This document shows positions 25,283 through 33,086 of a stretch of 41,086 nt of DNA, one piece after another; the first letter of the stretch is position 1, and every line of letters begins with the position of its first letter. This DNA comes from Pseudomonas rubra. GTDB lineage: Bacteria > Pseudomonadota > Gammaproteobacteria > Pseudomonadales > Pseudomonadaceae. Position numbers and translations under genes: made by a program. The notes beneath the pieces were generated by a model, which saw nothing but the letters and a program-made list of their open reading frames with translations, had not been told where the DNA came from and did not search any database. Location of the stretch: assembly GCF_028656935.1 (NCBI RefSeq), contig NZ_JAMDGZ010000041.1, forward strand, positions 1-41,086, read 5' to 3'.

Positions 25283-25334
25283 TGAAACGGTCATATCGGT
25301 AAACGCCTTGTTTAATAGGGCCTGTGACCGTTCA
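25283..25334. promoter_or_regulatory. Spaced inverted repeat in the divergent control region
   Basis: TGAAACGGTCA (25283-25293) and TGACCGTTCA (25325-25334) form an inverted repeat with one extra base in the left arm, about 31 bases apart. The spacing equals roughly three to four helical turns, suiting a dimeric regulator that loops DNA or two half-sites. It lies between the divergent transferase gene and the exopolysaccharide operon. The regulator is unknown. Confidence 0.35.
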
Positions 25335-25454
25335 TCGTTTTGCCATGCGGCAATTGGCCAGTGCCTGCACAAGCTAACTCACGGATTTAGAACGGCTTGA
25401 TGGCAAAAAGCCAAAATCGTAATGAGTGTAAATCCGACGAAACATGCCATTTCA

Positions 25455-25485
25455 TTGACACGGCTTGCCGCCGTTGGGCTATACC
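25455..25485 (+). promoter_or_regulatory. Candidate sigma-70 promoter of the exopolysaccharide operon
   Basis: A perfect -35 box TTGACA (25455-25460) is followed 17-19 bases later by a weak -10 region around GCTATACC (25478-25485). Transcription would start near 25492, giving a 5' leader of about 45 bases to the ATG at 25536. The remaining 25152-25454 holds the spaced inverted repeat and otherwise no gene that I can support. Confidence 0.5.
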
Positions 25486-25535
25486 CAAATCACACCACTG
25501 TTTCATCCTCCTTACTCCATACGAGGCGAGCCGAC

Positions 25536-26888
25536 ATGGACGTGAGCGTATTTGGCACCGGCTATGTCGGTCTTGTGCAAGCTGCGGCCCTCGCAGACGT
25601 AGGTCACCGGGTTTTGTGCGTCGATGTCGATGCGCACAAGATCAGTCAACTGCGTCAGGGCGTACCGCCGATCAGCGAACCTGGCCTGTCCGGCATGCTC
25701 GAAGAAAACATCAAGGAAGCGCGCCTGCTGTTCAGCACCCAGGCCAGCGACGCGGTTGCCCATGCCGAGCTGATTTTCATTGCCGTCGGCACCCCACCGG
25801 ACGAAGACGGCTCGGCCGACCTCTCCCATGTGCTGGGCGTGACCCGGCAAATTGCTGAACTGATGGACGCCGATCGTACCCTGATCATCAAATCCACGGT
25901 GCCGGTGGGCACCGCCGACAAGGTGGCGGCGCTGGCACGCGAAGAGCTCGACCGCCTGGGCAAGACCGCGCTCAAGGTCCGGGTAGTGTCCAACCCCGAG
26001 TTCCTCAAGGAAGGCAGCGCCCTGGCAGACTGCATGCGCCCGGACCGGATCATCGTCGGCACCCTCGATGCCCAGGCCCACGACCAGCTTGCCGAGCTCT
26101 ACGCGCCGTTCTGCCGCAACCATGAAAAGCTCATGTTCATGGACAACCGCAGCGCCGAACTGACCAAGTACGCCGCCAATGCCATGCTCGCCACGCGCAT
26201 CAGCTTCATGAACGAACTGGCCAACCTTACCGAACACCTGGGCGCTGATATCGAAGCGGTGCGCAAGGGCATCGGCTCCGACCCGCGCATCGGCTACCAC
26301 TTCATCTACCCCGGTTGCGGCTTTGGCGGCTCGTGCTTCCCCAAGGACCTGCGCGCCCTGTTGCACACCGCCGAACACAGCGGCATGCCGCTGCGTTTGC
26401 TGCAAAGCGTCAGTGAAGTCAACGACGCCCAGCGCCAGATTCTCTTCAACAAGCTCAAGCAGCGCCTGCCTGGGAGCCTTGCCGGCAAGTCCATCGCCAT
26501 CTGGGGCCTGGCCTTCAAGCCCAACACCGACGACATGCGCGAAGCGCCCAGCCGCTACCTGATGGAAGCGCTGTGGGCCGAAGGCGCAAAGGTCTGTGCC
26601 TTCGATCCGGAGGCCATGGCCGAGTGCCGGCGCCTCTATGGCTACCGTCAAGACTTGCAACTGTGCGCCACCCGCGACGACACCCTGGAAGACGCCGACG
26701 CCCTGGTGATCTGCACCGAGTGGAAGAACTTTCGCGTGGTCGACTTCGCCTTGCTGGCCAAAAAACTGCGCAGCCGCCTGATCATTGACGGACGCAACCT
26801 CTACAACCCCGACCAGGTGGCAACCTTCGGCCTGAGCTACAGCGGCATCGGCCTGCGCCAGGTCCAGCCGGAGGACCCGGCGCCATGA
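25536..26888 (+). CDS. ugd: UDP-glucose 6-dehydrogenase
   Basis: Cytoplasmic enzyme of 450 residues oxidising UDP-glucose to UDP-glucuronate in two NAD-dependent steps. The N-terminal Rossmann motif is VFGTGYVGLVQAAALADVGH, followed by FIAVGTPPDEDGSADLS and STVPVGTADKV. The catalytic cysteine is C267 in GCGFGGSCFPKDL. The UDP-binding C-terminal domain shows IWGLAFKPNTDDMREAPS and VICTEWKNF. I use the ATG at 25536 preceded by GAGGCGAG; an upstream in-frame ATG would add 38 non-homologous residues. First gene of the exopolysaccharide operon, overlapping the next by ATGA. GDP-mannose dehydrogenase (AlgD) is a relative, but the neighbouring uronate epimerase favours UDP-glucose. Confidence 0.93.
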   Translation: MDVSVFGTGYVGLVQAAALADVGHRVLCVDVDAHKISQLRQGVPPISEPGLSGMLEENIKEARLLFSTQASDAVAHAELIFIAVGTPPDEDGSADLSHVLGVTRQIAELMDADRTLIIKSTVPVGTADKVAALAREELDRLGKTALKVRVVSNPEFLKEGSALADCMRPDRIIVGTLDAQAHDQLAELYAPFCRNHEKLMFMDNRSAELTKYAANAMLATRISFMNELANLTEHLGADIEAVRKGIGSDPRIGYHFIYPGCGFGGSCFPKDLRALLHTAEHSGMPLRLLQSVSEVNDAQRQILFNKLKQRLPGSLAGKSIAIWGLAFKPNTDDMREAPSRYLMEALWAEGAKVCAFDPEAMAECRRLYGYRQDLQLCATRDDTLEDADALVICTEWKNFRVVDFALLAKKLRSRLIIDGRNLYNPDQVATFGLSYSGIGLRQVQPEDPAP

Positions 26889-27955
26889 AGATCCTGGTCA
26901 CCGGCGCCGCCGGTTTCATCGGTGCTCACTGCAGCTTGCGCTTATTGCGCGAGGGCCACCAGGTGATCGGCCTGGACAACTTCAATAGCTATTACGACCC
27001 GGCGCTCAAAGAAGCGCGGGTACGCTGGATAGAAGCTGAAGGTGGTCCGTTCACCCTCTACCGCCTGGACCTGAACGATGCCGCCGGCATGGCCGAGCTG
27101 TTCGCCAGCGAGCAGCCCGAGGTGGTGATCCACCTGGCCGCGCAAGCGGGGGTGCGCTACTCGCTGGAAAACCCACGGGCCTATATCGACAGCAACCTCA
27201 GCGGCTTTTTGAACATTCTCGAAGGCTGTCGCCGCCACCCGGTGCAGCACCTGCTGTATGCCTCGTCGAGCTCGGTGTACGGCGCCAACCAGCACACCCC
27301 GTACCGGGTCGAGGATGCCGTCGACCATCCACTGTCGCTGTACGCCGCCACCAAAAAAGCCAACGAGGCCATGGCCCACAGCTACAGCCACCTGTTTGGC
27401 ATCCCCGCCAGCGGCCTGCGTTTTTTCACCGTGTACGGCCCCTGGGGCCGCCCGGACATGTCGCCGATCCAGTTCGCCCGGGCGATTGCCGAGGGCCGGC
27501 CGATCCAGCTGTTCAATTACGGCCAGCACCAGCGCGACTTCACCTACATCGACGACATCGTCGAAAGCCTGGTGCGGCTGATTCCCCTGGCACCCCAGGC
27601 CAACCCAGGCTGGGACCGAACTCAGCCGGACGCCGCCAGCAGCCACGCGCCGTGGCGGCTGTTCAACATCGGCGGCCAGCGCCCGGTGGAGCTGACCGAT
27701 TACGTTGCACTGCTGGAAAAACACCTCCAACGCAAAGCCGAGATCGAGCTGCTGCCACTGCAACCGGGCGATGTGCTGGCCACCTGCGCCGATGCCAGCG
27801 CGCTGGAACAGGTCACCGGCTTCACCCCCCAGGTTTCACTGGATGAAGGGCTCGGGCGTTTTATTGCCTGGTTTCATCAGTACTACCCGCAACTTGACCG
27901 GGACGCGGTGCGGGTCAACGGGCAAATGCCCGCGCCTCAACGGAGAACGGTATGA
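26885..27955 (+). CDS. NAD-dependent epimerase, UDP-glucuronate 4-epimerase type
   Basis: Short-chain dehydrogenase-fold sugar-nucleotide epimerase of 356 residues. The NAD motif GAAGFIGAH is at the N-terminus. The catalytic pair is Y153 and K157 in YAATK, with SSSSVYGANQHTPY before it. FTVYGPWGRPDMSPIQFARAI and YGQHQRDFTYIDDIV are characteristic of UDP-glucuronate 4-epimerases (CapI/LspL group). Combined with the preceding dehydrogenase it would supply UDP-galacturonate, so the polymer is probably acidic. It overlaps both neighbours by ATGA, implying coupled translation. Confidence 0.92.
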   Translation: MKILVTGAAGFIGAHCSLRLLREGHQVIGLDNFNSYYDPALKEARVRWIEAEGGPFTLYRLDLNDAAGMAELFASEQPEVVIHLAAQAGVRYSLENPRAYIDSNLSGFLNILEGCRRHPVQHLLYASSSSVYGANQHTPYRVEDAVDHPLSLYAATKKANEAMAHSYSHLFGIPASGLRFFTVYGPWGRPDMSPIQFARAIAEGRPIQLFNYGQHQRDFTYIDDIVESLVRLIPLAPQANPGWDRTQPDAASSHAPWRLFNIGGQRPVELTDYVALLEKHLQRKAEIELLPLQPGDVLATCADASALEQVTGFTPQVSLDEGLGRFIAWFHQYYPQLDRDAVRVNGQMPAPQRRTV

Positions 27956-28698
27956 CAGGACAACCTAAAAGTGCGCAACTGCAGGCACTGTACCAAGACA
28001 AGCGCATGGACCCCGCGCATCGCCAGCGCATCGACGCGGCGATTCACATGCAAGGCCGTGGCTGGCTGACCGGTCGCGCCGGCGGGCGGCCCTGGACCCT
28101 CTCGCGCACCAACCGGGCGGTGGCCTGCTTCGGCGCCCTGTGCATCCTGCTGATCATCTCGCCGCTGCTGCTGGGCGTGGCCGCGGTGGTCAAGTTCAGC
28201 AGCCCGGGCCCGGTGTTCTTCGTGCAAAAACGCACCGGCTACCGCGGCCGCACCTTTGGCATGTACAAGTTCCGCACCATGGTCGCCAACGCCGAGGCCT
28301 TGAAGGAGTCGGTGCGCCACCTGAACAAACACGGCGCCGATGCCATCGATTTCAAGATCGACAAGGACCCGCGCGTCACCCCGATCGGCCATTGGCTGCG
28401 GCGCAGCAGCCTGGACGAGTTACCCAACCTGTTCAACGTGGTGCTCGGCGACATGCGCCTGGTCGGTCCTCGCCCCACCTCGTTCAACGCTTACCGCTAC
28501 AAGGACAACCACCTCGCCCGCCTGAGCATCTACCCCGGCATGACCGGCCTGTGGCAGATCTCCGGACGCAGCGACATAGACTTCGACCAGCGAGTCGAAC
28601 TGGACCTGAGCTACATCAACGAACAGAGCTTGTTGCTGGATCTGAAGATCCTCTTCAAGACTCCCTTCAAAGTCTTCAGCGGCCACGGAGCAAGTTGA
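27952..28698 (+). CDS. Initiating sugar-phosphate transferase (WcaJ/bacterial sugar transferase family)
   Basis: Membrane enzyme of 248 residues that should load the first sugar-1-phosphate onto undecaprenyl phosphate and so start the repeat unit. It has one membrane helix or re-entrant hairpin (about 50-82: AVACFGALCILLIISPLLLG), then VFFVQKRTGYRGRTFGMYKFRTM, the Asp-Glu catalytic segment SSLDELPNLFNVVLGDMRLVGPRP, and the C-terminal YPGMTGLWQISGRSDIDFDQRV with YINEQSLLLDLKI. This is the short form, lacking the extra N-terminal four-helix part of full-length WcaJ. It overlaps the epimerase, and its stop directly abuts the next ATG. Confidence 0.93.
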   Translation: MTGQPKSAQLQALYQDKRMDPAHRQRIDAAIHMQGRGWLTGRAGGRPWTLSRTNRAVACFGALCILLIISPLLLGVAAVVKFSSPGPVFFVQKRTGYRGRTFGMYKFRTMVANAEALKESVRHLNKHGADAIDFKIDKDPRVTPIGHWLRRSSLDELPNLFNVVLGDMRLVGPRPTSFNAYRYKDNHLARLSIYPGMTGLWQISGRSDIDFDQRVELDLSYINEQSLLLDLKILFKTPFKVFSGHGAS

Positions 28699-29346
28699 AT
28701 GGACGGTTCTACTTCAAGAAGTCTGACCATCGCCACCCCGAGCGAAACCAACCTTACGTCCACGGTGCTCGACGAAGAGCAGCGCGTGCTGTTGCTGACC
28801 GCCGCCAACACCGGCAGCGGCACCAGCACCAGCGCCCTGGCCTTCGCCAGCCAGTTGGCGCTGATGAGCGGCGGCCCGGTCCTGTTGGTGGACAGCAGCC
28901 CCAGCGGCAACAACCTCAGCCAGCAGTTGAGCCTGCACAAGTTGCGCGGCTTCAGCGACCTGATGTTCGACCAGGACACCCCGCCGCTGATGCAAGACTG
29001 CATCGTGCGCCTGTCCGACCAGCCGTTCGACGTGCTGCCGGCCGGTACTTACAAGCGCGGCAAGCAGCGCCTCAACCCCGACCTGCTGCGGGTACTGCTC
29101 AAGCACATGAGCGACCACTACCGCTTTGTGGTGGTCGATGGCGAAGCCGTTTACGCCAGCGCCGACAGCCTGATCATCAGCCCCCTGGTCGACGGTGTGA
29201 TCCTGGTGGTGCGCGCCGAGGAAACCCGCTGGGAAGTGGCCCAGGCGGCCAAGCAACGCCTGGACCAGGCCGGGGCAAAACTGATTGGCAGCGTGTTCAA
29301 CAAGCGCAAGTACTACATGCCCAAGTGGCTGTACAACAACCTTTAG
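28699..29346 (+). CDS. BY-kinase/CpsD-like P-loop protein without the Walker A lysine
   Basis: A 215-residue cytoplasmic protein of the tyrosine-autokinase/MinD fold. The P-loop lies at 35-46 (TAANTGSGTSTS) with Thr42 where the ATP-binding lysine is expected (GSGTST instead of GEGKST). Walker A' is VLLVD (61-65), followed by SSPSGNN rather than ADLRRP. Walker B is VVVD (144-147) without the usual TPP. A short tyrosine-bearing tail (YYMPKWLY) ends it. Position beside wza/wzc-like genes matches CpsD partners of a kinase-less Wzc, yet the missing lysine suggests no ATP hydrolysis. It may be a pseudokinase regulating the co-polymerase. It could be a family variant that uses a different nucleotide site. 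Confidence 0.82.
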   Translation: MDGSTSRSLTIATPSETNLTSTVLDEEQRVLLLTAANTGSGTSTSALAFASQLALMSGGPVLLVDSSPSGNNLSQQLSLHKLRGFSDLMFDQDTPPLMQDCIVRLSDQPFDVLPAGTYKRGKQRLNPDLLRVLLKHMSDHYRFVVVDGEAVYASADSLIISPLVDGVILVVRAEETRWEVAQAAKQRLDQAGAKLIGSVFNKRKYYMPKWLYNNL

Positions 29347-29368
29347 GCCAGCAGCCAAGGAGCCTCAC

Positions 29369-30391
29369 ATGAAATACACGACGTTCGCGCTGTGCCTGCT
29401 GACCCTGGCCGGCTGCGCCAATCAGGACACCCGGCAGATGCCGGTGCAGATCATGACTGCCAACCCCGCCAATGCCCAGGATGCGGAGCTGCCGCGCAGC
29501 GAGCAGGTGCTGCGCCCGCAGGACGTGCTCGATGTGATCTTCCACATCAGCACCAGCGGCTCGGCGTCGTACCGTATTCAGTCCGGCGACACCGTGGGCC
29601 TGGCCTTCCCGGCCGCCAGTTCGCTCAATGGCAACCAGCTGGTGCTGCCGGATGGCACCATCGAACTGCCACGGGCCAACACCTCGGTGAACGTCGCAGG
29701 GCAAACCCCGGACGAGGCTCGCCGCACCATCCAGCAGGCCTACCGCAACAAGCGCCTGTTCCAGCCGGGGCGTGACAACGTCACCGTGCAGGTGATCAGC
29801 CCGCTGACCAACGAGCAGAACCTCAAGAGCGCCCTCAACCACCCGGCCACCGGCATGAGCCGCGAGATCACCGTGGGCAGCGACGGCCAGGCCAGCTTCC
29901 CGGAAATTGGCACCGTGCCGCTGCAAGGCATGACCGTGACCCAGCTGCAGACCTACCTGAACAAACGCTACGCCGACCTGCCCGGGCGGATGACCGTGGA
30001 CGTGATGCTCAAGTCCACCGCGGTCAACGAGATCTATGTGCTGGGTGAAGTCGGCCAGCCCGGCGCCTACCCGATCCGCCGGCCGGTGTCGGTGCTCGAA
30101 GCCCTGACCCTGGCCCGTGGCCCGAACGTCAAGGCGCGGCTCGACTCGGTGGTGATCATGCGGCGCAACGGCAACCAGGTCCAGGCGGTGCCCTACAACG
30201 TCGACAAGGCCCTGGATGCCAGCGCCGCACAAGTCGCCTACCTGCAACCGGACGACATGCTCTACGTGCCCAAGACCAAGCTTGCCAGCGCCGGCGACCT
30301 GGCCCGGCAACTGGCCGACGTGGTGCTGTTCCAGGGGGTCGGTTTCAGCTTCGGTTATCGCGTTGACAACAAAGACAGCGACAACAACTAA
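29369..30391 (+). CDS. Wza-like polysaccharide export lipoprotein
   Basis: Outer-membrane exporter of 340 residues. The start at 29369 follows a strong AAGGAG and gives a signal peptide with lipobox LAGC (Cys16). The Poly_export domain begins LRPQDVLDVIFHIS and includes QLVLPDGTIELPRAN. Repeated SLBB-like segments follow, including EITVGSDGQASFPEIGTVPL and NEIYVLGEVGQPGAYPIRRP. The C-terminal DVVLFQGVGFSFGYRVD could be the amphipathic helix or strand crossing the outer membrane. It would form the export pore working with the Wzc-like protein next in the operon. Upstream in-frame starts lie inside the preceding gene and are rejected. Confidence 0.9.
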   Translation: MKYTTFALCLLTLAGCANQDTRQMPVQIMTANPANAQDAELPRSEQVLRPQDVLDVIFHISTSGSASYRIQSGDTVGLAFPAASSLNGNQLVLPDGTIELPRANTSVNVAGQTPDEARRTIQQAYRNKRLFQPGRDNVTVQVISPLTNEQNLKSALNHPATGMSREITVGSDGQASFPEIGTVPLQGMTVTQLQTYLNKRYADLPGRMTVDVMLKSTAVNEIYVLGEVGQPGAYPIRRPVSVLEALTLARGPNVKARLDSVVIMRRNGNQVQAVPYNVDKALDASAAQVAYLQPDDMLYVPKTKLASAGDLARQLADVVLFQGVGFSFGYRVDNKDSDNN

Positions 30392-30411
30392 TTCCAGGCG
30401 GGTATCCGAGC

Positions 30412-32001
30412 ATGAATACAAAAGAAAACTACCTGCATGAGTTCTTCAGGATCTTCTTTGCCAACCGCCAGTTGGTCAAACGGGTGTTCCTGGTCTTCGC
30501 AGTGATCGCCTTGCTGTTGCCTTTGGTGCTCAAGCAGAGTTTCGACATCACCGCCGAGGTGATCGTGCAGTCGAAAAAACTCTCCCAGAGCGACACCAAC
30601 ACCACCCTGGCCCAGGAGACCGACAAGTTCATCCCGCCGTCGCTGGCCGACATGGAAACCGAGAGCAATATCCTGCGCTCGCCAACGCTGATTCGCGAAA
30701 CCATCAGCCAGCTGCGCGAAGAAGGCCAGTACGAAGTGCCGCCCAGCCTGATGCAGCGGCTGGTCACCGGGCCCCTGCGCACGATGATCATCAACCCGCT
30801 GCGCGAGCATGTGGTCAACCCCGTACGCACCTTGTTCGGCCTTGAGGTCGACCCGGTGCGCGACACCCAGCTCGATGCACTGACCGACGACGCCATCAAG
30901 GACCTGAAGGTCGAGACCCTGCCCGGCTCCAACGTGGTCTCGGTGACCTACAGCTTCCCTGACCCGAAACTGGGCACCCTGTTCGTCAGCCGCCTGCTCG
31001 ACAACTACCTGCGCAACCGCCAGAGCCTGCAGTCCAACGAGCTGCCCGAGCAGTTCTACGAGCAGAAGAAAATGCAGTACCAGGTGCGCATGGATGACCT
31101 GGAAGGCAAGCGCCTGGGCATGCTCGAAAGCATCGGCTCCTCGGACCCCAAAGAAGAGATCACCTTCCGCCTCAACGCCATCAACACCGAAGAACAGGCG
31201 CTCAACCAGTACCGCGACCGCCTGCTGCAAAGCCAGCAATGGCTGGACTACCTGAAAACCAGCCTGGCCGCGGCGAGCAACGCCAATATGCGCGATTTCG
31301 CCTTCCCCTACACCTTCACCACCACCGTCGACAAAGTGGCGTTCGAAGACCGCGAGATCAAGCAGTTGGGTGAACAGCTGACCACCCTGGTGCTGACCTA
31401 CGTCAGCGACCTGGCGGTGTTCCAGCCGGGCAGCGAGCAGATGCTGCTGCAGCGCGAACAGATCGCCAAGACCCGCCAGCAGTTCCTCAAGATCGTCGCC
31501 AACCGCATCAAGGAGCGCGAGAAAGACCTGTCCGTGGTGCAGGGCGTGATTGCCCAGAAAACCCAGCGCATCGCCGACTTCAAAGGCCGTGTGCACCAGT
31601 TGCAGGAAACCCAGAGCAAGGCGCGCCAGCTCGACACCGAGATCGACGCCCTGCACAAGGCCTACTTCACCTACACCCAGCGCTACGAAGAATCGCGCGG
31701 CGCCGACCTGCTGGCCGGGCTGTCCAATGCACGGATCCTCAGCGCGCCCTACGAGCCGGCCGAGGCTGCGTTTCCCAAGCCGCTGCTGATCGTACCGTTC
31801 GGCATGCTCACCGGCTTGCTCCTGGCCATTGCCCTGGTCTACGTCAAAGAGTTCTTCGACCGGCGCTTCAAGCACCCGGCGCAGATTACTCATCAGCTCG
31901 ACCTGCCGGTGCTGCTGGTGATCAACGACCTGACCCCGGAAACCCCCAACCCCTACAAGGGCTGGTCGCTGCCGCGGCTGGTGCACTGGGTGCGCAATTG
32001 A
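30412..32001 (+). CDS. Wzz/Wzc-type polysaccharide co-polymerase without kinase domain
   Basis: Inner-membrane chain-length and export protein of 529 residues. TM1 (about 24-41) opens a Wzz domain; a long periplasmic part with coiled-coil character (RMDDLEGKRLGMLESIGS, then LSVVQGVIAQKTQRIADFKG) follows. TM2 lies near 456-480 (LLIVPFGMLTGLLLAIALVY), and a short cytoplasmic tail (FFDRRFKHPAQITHQLDLPVLLVIN) completes it. It matches the first half of Wzc/GumC but stops before any P-loop kinase; the separate CpsD-like protein two genes upstream presumably fills that role. Its stop overlaps the TTG start of the next gene. Confidence 0.9.
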   Translation: MNTKENYLHEFFRIFFANRQLVKRVFLVFAVIALLLPLVLKQSFDITAEVIVQSKKLSQSDTNTTLAQETDKFIPPSLADMETESNILRSPTLIRETISQLREEGQYEVPPSLMQRLVTGPLRTMIINPLREHVVNPVRTLFGLEVDPVRDTQLDALTDDAIKDLKVETLPGSNVVSVTYSFPDPKLGTLFVSRLLDNYLRNRQSLQSNELPEQFYEQKKMQYQVRMDDLEGKRLGMLESIGSSDPKEEITFRLNAINTEEQALNQYRDRLLQSQQWLDYLKTSLAAASNANMRDFAFPYTFTTTVDKVAFEDREIKQLGEQLTTLVLTYVSDLAVFQPGSEQMLLQREQIAKTRQQFLKIVANRIKEREKDLSVVQGVIAQKTQRIADFKGRVHQLQETQSKARQLDTEIDALHKAYFTYTQRYEESRGADLLAGLSNARILSAPYEPAEAAFPKPLLIVPFGMLTGLLLAIALVYVKEFFDRRFKHPAQITHQLDLPVLLVINDLTPETPNPYKGWSLPRLVHWVRN

Positions 32002-33086
32002 ACGCAACCCAACAGCCGCCACGGCCGATCCTGCACCTGCTCAGCAGTGGCGGCTTCTACGGCGCCGAGCGGATGCTGCTGGACCACTGCCAGGCCACGC
32101 CAGGGCAGCACCGGGTGCTGTTCCTCGGCGCCCCGCAGCCACTGCTGGCGCGCTTTCGCGCCGCCGGCGTGGCCTGTGAAAACTGCGACAGTGTCGGCGA
32201 GCTGCTGGGCCAGTTGCGCAAGCACCACGACCAGCAGCCGCTGATCAACAGCCATAACTTCAAGGGCCTGGTGTTGGGCTGGCTGGGCGCCCGTTTGTGG
32301 CGCCTGCCGATGGTCGCCACCCAGCACGGCTTTACCCCCAGCAGCCGCAAACAGCGGCTGTACACCTGGATCAGCCTGCAACTGTGCCGCACCGGCACCA
32401 TCGAGCGGGTGATCTGCGTGGCCGAGAGCATCAAGCGCATCCACCGCCAGGCCGGGGTCGTCGAGCACAAGTTGCAGGTGATCCCCAACGGCTTGCCGGA
32501 GGCCGATACCCTGCCCGCGCGCCCTCATGGCGATGGCCGCTGGCTGGCCGGTTATGTCGGGCGTTTAAGCAGTGAGAAAGGCCCGGACCTGTTTCTCGAT
32601 ACCTTGATCCCGCTGTGCCAGCGTCATCCCCAGCTAGATGCAGTGATGCTCGGCGAAGGCCCGGAACGCGACGTGTTGCAGGCTCGCATCGATGCCGCCG
32701 GCCTGACCCAGCGCATTCGCCTGCCAGGTTTTCAAGCCGACATGCGTACGTGGATGGCGCGCCTGGATGCGCTGGTGATCAGCTCGCGCACCGAAGGCAC
32801 GCCGATGATCCTGCTCGAAGCCATGCAAGATGGCGTGCCGGTGGTGGCCTTTGCCGTCGGCGGTATTCCGGATGTGATCGAACACGGACGCAGCGGCCTG
32901 TTGGCCCAGCCCCTGATGGTGGCTGAGCTGGCCGCGCAGCTCGAAGCGCTGATGCTCGACCCAGCCCAGGCCGCCGAGCTGATCGCCCAGGCCCGGCGCA
33001 CCCAACGCGAACGTTATCACCTGCCGACGCTGGCACAACGCTGGGCCCGGGTCTACCTGGGCGCGGCCAAGGAGACCTGCGCATGA
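31998..33086 (+). CDS. Family 4 glycosyltransferase
   Basis: Retaining GT-B glycosyltransferase of 362 residues. The N-terminal Rossmann domain opens ILHLLSSGGFYGAERMLLDH; NSHNFKGLVLGWL and VATQHGFTPSSRKQ follow. The C-terminal domain has the family-4 pattern GYVGRLSSEKGPDLFL, the E-x7-E motif in RTEGTPMILLEAMQDG, and VAFAVGGIPDVIEHGRSGLL. It would add one sugar to the lipid-linked repeat unit on the cytoplasmic face; donor unknown. No ATG is available near the start: translation appears to begin at a TTG overlapping the previous stop (TTGA), a rarer form of the ATGA coupling seen through the operon. It overlaps the polymerase gene by 4 bases. Confidence 0.9.
   Translation: MNATQQPPRPILHLLSSGGFYGAERMLLDHCQATPGQHRVLFLGAPQPLLARFRAAGVACENCDSVGELLGQLRKHHDQQPLINSHNFKGLVLGWLGARLWRLPMVATQHGFTPSSRKQRLYTWISLQLCRTGTIERVICVAESIKRIHRQAGVVEHKLQVIPNGLPEADTLPARPHGDGRWLAGYVGRLSSEKGPDLFLDTLIPLCQRHPQLDAVMLGEGPERDVLQARIDAAGLTQRIRLPGFQADMRTWMARLDALVISSRTEGTPMILLEAMQDGVPVVAFAVGGIPDVIEHGRSGLLAQPLMVAELAAQLEALMLDPAQAAELIAQARRTQRERYHLPTLAQRWARVYLGAAKETCA

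Noticed and set aside
25536..26888. Calling the dehydrogenase AlgD and the locus alginate
   Set aside because: No alginate genes (alg8, alg44, algE, algL) follow; the UDP-uronate epimerase and Wzx/Wzy genes point to a different polymer.
28140..29372. 410-residue plus-strand frame over the sugar transferase and BY-kinase-like gene
   Set aside because: Out-of-frame reading of two recognised genes; Pro/Arg/Gln-rich with no domain.
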